A DNA stretch of 64,000 nucleotides from Ypsolopha sequella. Taxonomy: Eukaryota > Arthropoda > Insecta > Lepidoptera > Ypsolophidae. The stretch lies in assembly GCA_934047225.1 (NCBI GenBank), contig OW203993.1, positions 22,706,069 to 22,770,068 of the forward strand. Reading direction: 5' to 3'. The position numbers were made by a program, and so were the translations under genes. Each line of letters starts with the position of its first letter. Positions within the stretch are counted from its first letter, which is position 1. The notes under the pieces are model-generated. The model was not told where the DNA came from, made no database searches, and was given only the letters and a program-made list of their open reading frames with translations. Positions 57,585 through 64,000 of this stretch are shown piece after piece.

Positions 57585-59933
57585 TCCCACTAATATTATA
57601 AATGCGAAAGTTTGGATGGATGTTTGTTACTCCTTCACGCCGTAACTACTGAACCGATTGGTCTGAAAATTTGCACAAATGTAGTTCTGGACCTGGAATA
57701 GCACATAGGCTACTTTTTATCCCATAAATCAGTTCCCATGGGATGGCAATGGGTTGTCAAATTTCTTTAGAAAAGTGATGTTTTGCTCCTTCACGCCCCG
57801 TACCTACCGATTGGGCTGAAACTTGGCACAAATGTAGTTCTAGACCTGAAATAGGACATAGGCTACTTTTTATCCCATATATCAGTTCCCATGGGATGGC
57901 AATGGGGTGACAAATTTCTTTAGAAAAGTGAAGTGTTTTACACAAGCTCAAGCACAAGCTCCTTTAAATTTGCACAAGCGCAAAGTACAAAAAAATGGTA
58001 CCAAATAAAAAGAAAAACGGTCAAGTGCGAGTCAGACTCGCAAGTCGTCCGTAATTCGACAGTTTTGCGAATAGAAAATTTAATTTTGACATTTTTGGAA
58101 CTTTAACGGTGAGATTCCGTTGTCCATCCATCCGTATGTCACAGCCTCATAACTTTAGCACTGTTAAAGACAAAGACTTAGAATTTTGCACAAAAGAGGA
58201 AAAAAAAAATATTCCTAAAACCACAATATGGGTATCAAATTATAAGTATTAAGGAGCTGATTATAAAATTATATAATTTGGCTATATTAACTTGCACCTT
58301 TTTCAAGAAATCGTCGAAATACCACAAAAAAAAATTATGTACCCACCCCGATTATAGGTCATAACTGGCCAATTACAGGATAATTATAGTTTTTTTTTTT
58401 TAATACAAATGAAAAATAAAAATAAAGGTAAATAAATTTATACATATTTTTTTAATACAATATAGGTATTAAAAAGCCGATTGTAAAAATATATAGTTTT
58501 GATAATTTACTTGCATCTATTTCGATAAATCCTCAGAAAACCACAAAAAATGTATGTCCCTTCCCTTATCTCCAAAACTGGTGAACCGAAAAATGTAAAA
58601 AAAAAAAACCACGGCAATAAGTGCTTACGTAAAGACTACAGAAAAAAAAATTGAGAAATTCACGAAAAAAAAGACCAAATAAAATTTTCTGTTCCCAAAA
58701 CTGTCGAATTACGAAACCTAGGTACGCGAGTCTGATTCGCACTTGACCGGTTTTTCGTCAAATATAACAGGAATAATTAGCGTACTTACGGCTACAATCT
58801 ACTACGCGGACTCAATGCGGAACTTATTGAAAATCATTTTTAAATTAGTAAACGTGCGACAACAAATTTTATAAGCAATCGTGCTTTTTCCGTTCAGAAA
58901 CGCTGATACGCCTTCGACCTCGCCAAAGACACTTTATCTGGGGATAAAATATCTAGCCATCCATCAGCCTGTGTTCGTTCACTGCTGGAAATGGGCCTTT
59001 CTAAAATTTTGCCACTCTTGGCGCTCCTCCGTCATGCTCATCCAGCCGCTACCCGCGAAGTCCGCCGGGCCAGCAGGCACGAGGTCGGTCTAGGCTACGC
59101 TTTGCTGCACGTGGTGTCCATTCTAGGGCTTTTGGCTCCAACGGCAATCACGTCGGCGACAAATATGGGCCTACCCACTGCCACTTCAACTTACTGATTC
59201 GGCAGATTATGTCGATGACTTTCCGCAGTGCTTAAAGGCAAAAGTATTTAACTGATAAGTTATCTCTTACCAAGGGCTTGATCCACCGACTTAAGGTCGC
59301 TTAAGGAGCTATGGAGCGAGCTTTGCGTGGGATATCTCTAATGAATAAAATCGAATCAAATAAAAGTAAAAAATAATTTCGTTCGGAAACGCGGCTCGGC
59401 CTACGGCCTGAACAAAACCACTTTAGCAAAGGACATTTCAAAGAACAAAAAATAGTTTCGTTTGGAAAAGCGGCTCGGACTTCGGCCTCGCCAAAGACCA
59501 CCAAAGATACTTTACAAATTATGATGACATTTTTCAGGGTATTCGGAAAATCATTCCATAAGGACAAGAATATTTTTCGAAATACAGTTGCTTTGAAGTT
59601 ATAGAGCTGAAATTTTGCTTCTGTTACTAGGGTTGGGTTTAAGGATTTAATGTATTTAAGAAAAAAATATTGTGTTTCAAAGTGTTAACACACTAACCGA
59701 AGTTTAATTCAGAGAAAAAAATTATAATTTCGTTCAGAATTTACCTAAATTTTCAATTATGAATTTCCAAATTTTACCTGGGAATCAAATAAGTGATCGA
59801 GAAATTATTTCGTGAGGAAACGTAGCTCGGCCTTCGGCCTCGTCAAAGCCTGAGAATCAAACAAGAGATCAAGAAATAATTTTAAACTACAAAAAACTAA
59901 ATCCACGCGGGCGAAGCCGCGGGCAAAAGCTAG
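57585..59933 (+). mobile_element. 2349-bp non-autonomous Helitron
   Basis: 5' end TCCCACTAATATTATAAATG, 3' end a cgcgggcgaagccgcg hairpin then GGCAAAAGCTAG, inserted between A (57584) and T (59934). No RepHel ORF is present. The body contains captured repeats: two inverted 'tcaagtgcgagtcagactcgc' blocks (58010-58180, 58640-58760) and an RTE/SINE tail (58960-59160). Short ORFs inside (66-88 aa) recur in every copy and are not genes. Confidence 0.93.
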
Positions 59934-60216
59934 TTATTAATATATTTTTTGAAATTGGACGAATTTGCACCGAATTTTAATATTTTCGGGGCGAAAAAAA
60001 CATCATTGAGCATTGCTGCTGATCACTAATCGAGTCACCAATATGAATTCAGGCGGTTGATTAAATTTCACCTTTTAAGTATATTCCTTACAGCTTTTGT
60101 GACTGATAGTACACTTACATTAAATAAATAGCAGCTTAGGTAATAACATCCATTGTTAAGACGAATGGGACGAATTTACACCCAAAAAGAGGACGAATTT
60201 TCACATTATTAATATA
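59934..60216 (+). repeat. repeat S, copy 2
   Basis: 283 bp between the two Helitrons, nearly identical to 63735-64000. Begins ttattaatatattttttgaa and ends cacattattaatata, so successive S units join end to start. Confidence 0.9.
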
Positions 60217-62566
60217 CTAGCTTTTGCCCGCGGCTTCGCCCGCGTGGATTTAGTTTTTTGTAGTTTAAAATTATTTCTTGATCTCTTGTTTGATTCTCAG
60301 GCTTTGACGAGGCCGAAGGCCGAGCTACGTTTCCTCACGAAATAATTTCTCGATCACTTATTTGATTCCCAGGTAAAATTTGGAAATTCATAATTGAAAA
60401 TTTAGGTAAATTCTGAACGAAATTATAATTTTTTTCTCTGAATTAAACTTCGGTTAGTGTGTTAACACTTTGAAACACAATATTTTTTTCTTAAATACAT
60501 TAAATCCTTAAACCCAACCCTAGTAACAGAAGCAAAATTTCAGCTCTATAACTTCAAAGCAACTGTATTTCGAAAAATATTCTTGTCCTTATGGAATGAT
60601 TTTCCGAATACCCTGAAAAATGTCATCATAATTTGTAAAGTATCTTTGGTGGTCTTTGGCGAGGCCGAAGTCCGAGCCGCTTTTCCAAACGAAACTATTT
60701 TTTGTTCTTTGAAATGTCCTTTGCTAAAGTGGTTTTGTTCAGGCCGTAGGCCGAGCCGCGTTTCCGAACGAAATTATTTTTTACTTTTATTTGATTCGAT
60801 TTTATTCATTAGAGATATCCCACGCAAAGCTCGCTCCATAGCTCCTTAAGCGACCTTAAGTCGGTGGATCAAGCCCTTGGTAAGAGATAACTTATCAGTT
60901 AAATACTTTTGCCTTTAAGCACTGCGGAAAGTCATCGACATAATCTGCCGAATCAGTAAGTTGAAGTGGCAGTGGGTAGGCCCATATTTGTCGCCGACGT
61001 GATTGCCGTTGGAGCCAAAAGCCCTAGAATGGACACCACGTGCAGCAAAGCGTAGCCTAGACCGACCTCGTGCCTGCTGGCCCGGCGGACTTCGCGGGTA
61101 GCGGCTGGATGAGCATGACGGAGGAGCGCCAAGAGTGGCAAAATTTTAGAAAGGCCCATTTCCAGCAGTGAACGAACACAGGCTGATGGATGGCTAGATA
61201 TTTTATCCCCAGATAAAGTGTCTTTGGCGAGGTCGAAGGCGTATCAGCGTTTCTGAACGGAAAAAGCACGATTGCTTATAAAATTTGTTGTCGCACGTTT
61301 ACTAATTTAAAAATGATTTTCAATAAGTTCCGCATTGAGTCCGCGTAGTAGATTGTAGCCGTAAGTACGCTAATTATTCCTGTTATATTTGACGAAAAAC
61401 CGGTCAAGTGCGAATCAGACTCGCGTACCTAGGTTTCGTAATTCGACAGTTTTGGGAACAGAAAATTTTATTTGGTCTTTTCTTTCGTGAATTTCTCAAT
61501 TTTTTTTTCTGTAGTCTTTACGTAAGCACTTATTGCCGTGGTTTTTTTTTTTTTACATTTTTCGGTTCACCAGTTTTGGAAATAAGGGAAGGGACATACA
61601 TTTTTTGTGGTTTTCTGAGGATTTATCGAAATAGATGCAAGTAAATTATCAAAACTATATATTTTTACAATCGGCTTTTTAATACCTATATTGTATTAAA
61701 AAAATATGTATAAATTTATTTAACTTTATTTTTATTTTTCATTTGTATTAAAAAAAAAAAGCTATAATTATCCTGTAATTGGCCAGTTATGACCTATAAT
61801 CGGGGTGGGTACATACATTTTTTTTGTGGTATTTCGACGATTTCTTGAAAAAGGTGCAAGTTAATATAGCCAAATTATATAATTTTATAATCAGCTCCTT
61901 AATACTTATAATTTGATACCCATATTGTGGTTTTAGGAATATTTTTTTTTTCCTCTTTTGTGCAAAATTCTAAGTCTTTGTCTTTAACAGTGCTAAAGTT
62001 ATGAGGCTGTGACATACGGATGGATGGACAACGGAATCTCACCGTTAAAGTTCCAAAAATGTCAAAATTAAATTTTCTATTCGCAAAACAGTCGAATTAC
62101 GGACGACTTGCGAGTCTGACTCGCACTTGACCGTTTTTCTTTTTATTTGGTACCATTTTTTTGTACTTTGCGCTTGTGCAAATTTAAAGGAGCTTGTGCT
62201 TGAGCTTGTGTAAAACACTTCACTTTTCTAAAGAAATTTGTCACCCCATTGCCATCCCATGGGAACTGATATATGGGATAAAAAGTAGCCTATGTCCTAT
62301 TTCAGGTCTAGAACTACATTTGTGCCAAGTTTCAGCCCAATCGGTAGGTACGGGGCGTGAAGGAGCAAAACATCACTTTTCTAAAGAAATTTGACAACCC
62401 ATTGCCATCCCATGGGAACTGATTTATGGGATAAAAAGTAGCCTATGTGCTATTCCAGGTCCAGAACTACATTTGTGCAAATTTTCAGACCAATCGGTTC
62501 AGTAGTTACGGCGTGAAGGAGTAACAAACATCCATCCAAACTTTCGCATTTATAATATTAGTAGGA
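60217..62566 (-). mobile_element. second 2.35-kb Helitron, inverted
   Basis: The minus strand starts TCCTACTAATATTATAAATG (62566) and ends GCAAAAGCTAG (60217), again A/T-flanked. It is almost base-for-base the same as 57585-59933, with a few substitutions and homopolymer changes by eye. Confidence 0.93.
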
Positions 62567-62578
62567 TAGTAGGATAGG

Positions 62579-62870
62579 AAAAAGTAGCCTATGTCCTATT
62601 TCAGGTCTAGAACTACATTTGTGCCAAGTTTCAGCCCAATCGGTAGGTACGGGGCGGGGCGTGAAGGAGCAAAACATCACTTTTCTAAAGAAATTTGACA
62701 ACCCATTGCCATCCCATGGGAACTGATTTATGGGATAAAAAGTAGCCTATGTGCTATTCCAGGTCCAGAACTACATTTGTGCAAATTTTCAGACCAATCG
62801 GTTCAGTAGTTACGGCGTGAAGGAGTAACAAACATCCATCCAAACTTTCGCATTTATAATATTAGTGGGA
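62579..62870 (-). mobile_element. 5'-end-only Helitron copy, ~290 bp
   Basis: Repeats the first ~290 bases of the Helitron (minus strand), starting at TCCCACTAATATTATAAATG (62870) and breaking off at 'ggctactttttcc'. Contains a 5-bp expansion 'ggggcggggcg'. Confidence 0.9.
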
Positions 62871-62911
62871 TAGTGGGATTAGTGGGATGGGATAGTGGGA
62901 TGGGATGGGAT
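62871..62911. repeat. TAGTGGGA-derived microsatellite
   Basis: 'tagtgggattagtgggatgg' and 'gatagtgggatgggatggg', variants of the Helitron 5' terminal bases repeated between two 5'-end copies. A similar 'tagtaggatagg' lies at 62560-62578. Confidence 0.85.
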
Positions 62912-63734
62912 TTGTATAAAAAAAAACGCTTTAATTATCCTGTAATTGGCCAGTTATGACCTATAATCGGGGTGGGTACATACATTTTTTTTGTGGTATT
63001 TCGACGATTTCTTGAAAAAGGTGCAAGTTAATATAGCCAAATTTTATAATTTTATAATCAGCTCCTTAATACTTATAATTTGATATCCATATTGTGGTTT
63101 TAGGAATATATTTTTTTTTCCTCTTTTGTGCAAAATTCTAAGTCTTTGTCTTTAACAGTGCTAAAGTTATGAGGCTGTGACATACGGATGGATGGACAAC
63201 GGAATCTCACCGTTAAAGTTCCAAAAATGTCAAAATTAAATTTTCTATTCGCAAAACTGTCGAATTACGGACGACTTGCGAGTCTGACTCGCACTTGACC
63301 GTTTTTCTTTTTATTTGGTACCATTTTTTTGTACTTTGCGCTTGTGCAAATTTAAAGGAGCTTGTGCTTGAGCTTGTGTAAAACACTTCACTTTTCTAAA
63401 GAAATTTGTCACCCCATTGCCATCCCATGGGAACTGATATATGGGATAAAAAGTAGCCTATGTCCTATTTCAGGTCTAGAACTACATTTGTGCCAAGTTT
63501 CAGCCCAATCGGTAGGTACGGGGCGTGAAGGAGCAAAACATCACTTTTCTAAAGAAATTTGACAACCCATTGCCATCCCATGGGAACTGATTTATGGGAT
63601 AAAAAGTAGCCTATGTGCTATTCCAGGTCCAGAACTACATTTGTGCAAATTTTCAGACCAATCGGTTCAGTAGTTACGGCGTGAAGGAGTAACAAACATC
63701 CATCCAAACTTTCGCATTTATAATATTAGTGGGA
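62912..63734 (-). mobile_element. 5'-end-only Helitron copy, 823 bp
   Basis: Matches the 5'-most 822 bases of 60217-62566 (minus strand), starting TCCCACTAATATTATAAATG at 63734 and ending in the poly-T tract near 62912. Confidence 0.92.
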
Positions 63735-64000
63735 TTTTTTGAAATGGGACGAATTTGCACCGAATTTTAATATTTTCGGGGCGAAAAAAACATCATTGAG
63801 CATTGCTGCTGATCACTAATCGAGTCACCAATATGAATTCAGGCGGTTGATTAAATTTCACCTTTTAAGTATATTCCTTACAGCTTTTGTGACTGATAGT
63901 ACACTTACATTAAATAAATAGCAGCTTAGGTAAAAAAATCCATTGTTAAGACGAATGGGACGAATTTACACCCAAAAAGAGGACGAATTTTCACATTATT
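63735..64000 (+). repeat. repeat S, copy 3, cut by the window edge
   Basis: 'ttttttgaaatgggacgaat' through 'gaggacgaattttcacatta'. Differs from copy 2 by a few bases (gtaaaaaaatcc versus gtaataacatcc). Confidence 0.9.

Noticed and set aside
59301..60849. Identical 88-aa ORFs at 59301-59567 (minus) and 60583-60849 (plus), and similar pairs
   Set aside because: They lie within the two inverted Helitron copies and have no protein features; identity reflects the DNA repeat, not genes.
57757..63562. A 66-aa ORF appearing three times (57757, 62194, 63362)
   Set aside because: It is the translated 5' region of the Helitron, repeated in each copy; the DNA element explains it.

Overview
This looks like about 64 kb of a moth or butterfly (lepidopteran) genome: AT-rich, intron-containing, and saturated with transposons. 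The lepidopteran call rests on Helitrons that open TCCYACTAATATTATAAATG and close GCGGGCAAAAGCTAG, on RTE-tail SINEs, on the dispersed 'caagtgcgagtcggactcgcgc' repeat, and on a classic six-cysteine odorant-binding protein. No prokaryotic feature is present.

Two host genes can be read exon by exon, both on the minus strand. (1) 13811-20523 is a four-exon odorant-binding protein (OBP) gene with all six cysteines at canonical spacing and an unusually long N-terminal extension. (2) 31145-54733 is 15 exons of a myotubularin-related phosphoinositide 3-phosphatase of the MTMR6/7/8 type, from the PH-GRAM domain through the CSDGWDR active site to a C-terminal FYVE-type zinc finger. The first exon(s) lie beyond the right edge. 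All 18 visible splice junctions keep frame and phase. Its stop codon lies inside the terminal repeat of a foldback transposon.

Layout: 0-1.1 kb, a possible exon end and a LINE tail; 2.8-3.8 kb, a foldback element with tandemly repeated arms; 4.4-6.7 kb, a structurally intact hAT transposon (605-aa transposase, TIRs, perfect 8-bp target duplication); 7.2-11.7 kb, a Ty1/copia element with identical LTRs but most of its RT/RNase H deleted, nested in another inverted-repeat element; 13.8-20.5 kb, the OBP gene with MITE-, SINE- and tandem-repeat-filled introns; 20.5-27.4 kb, palindromic elements, one carrying hammerhead-ribozyme-like cores; 27.4-30.0 kb, a Tc1/mariner-superfamily element with ~480-bp inverted repeats and a transposase with two nonsense codons; 31-54.7 kb, the MTMR gene, whose largest intron (45.7-52.8 kb) contains a full DIRS-type tyrosine-recombinase retrotransposon with inverted termini and an internal complementary region; 54.7-64 kb, nested MITEs, a mini-Helitron, and two nearly identical 2.35-kb Helitrons in opposite orientation separated by direct copies of a ~280-bp repeat, followed by extra 5'-end-only Helitron copies.

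The two genes show no functional link to each other. The main biology of the window is mobile DNA: most major classes (LINE, SINE, copia, DIRS, hAT, Tc1/mariner, Helitron, MITE, and probable Penelope-type fragments) occur here, several nested so that relative ages can be read.
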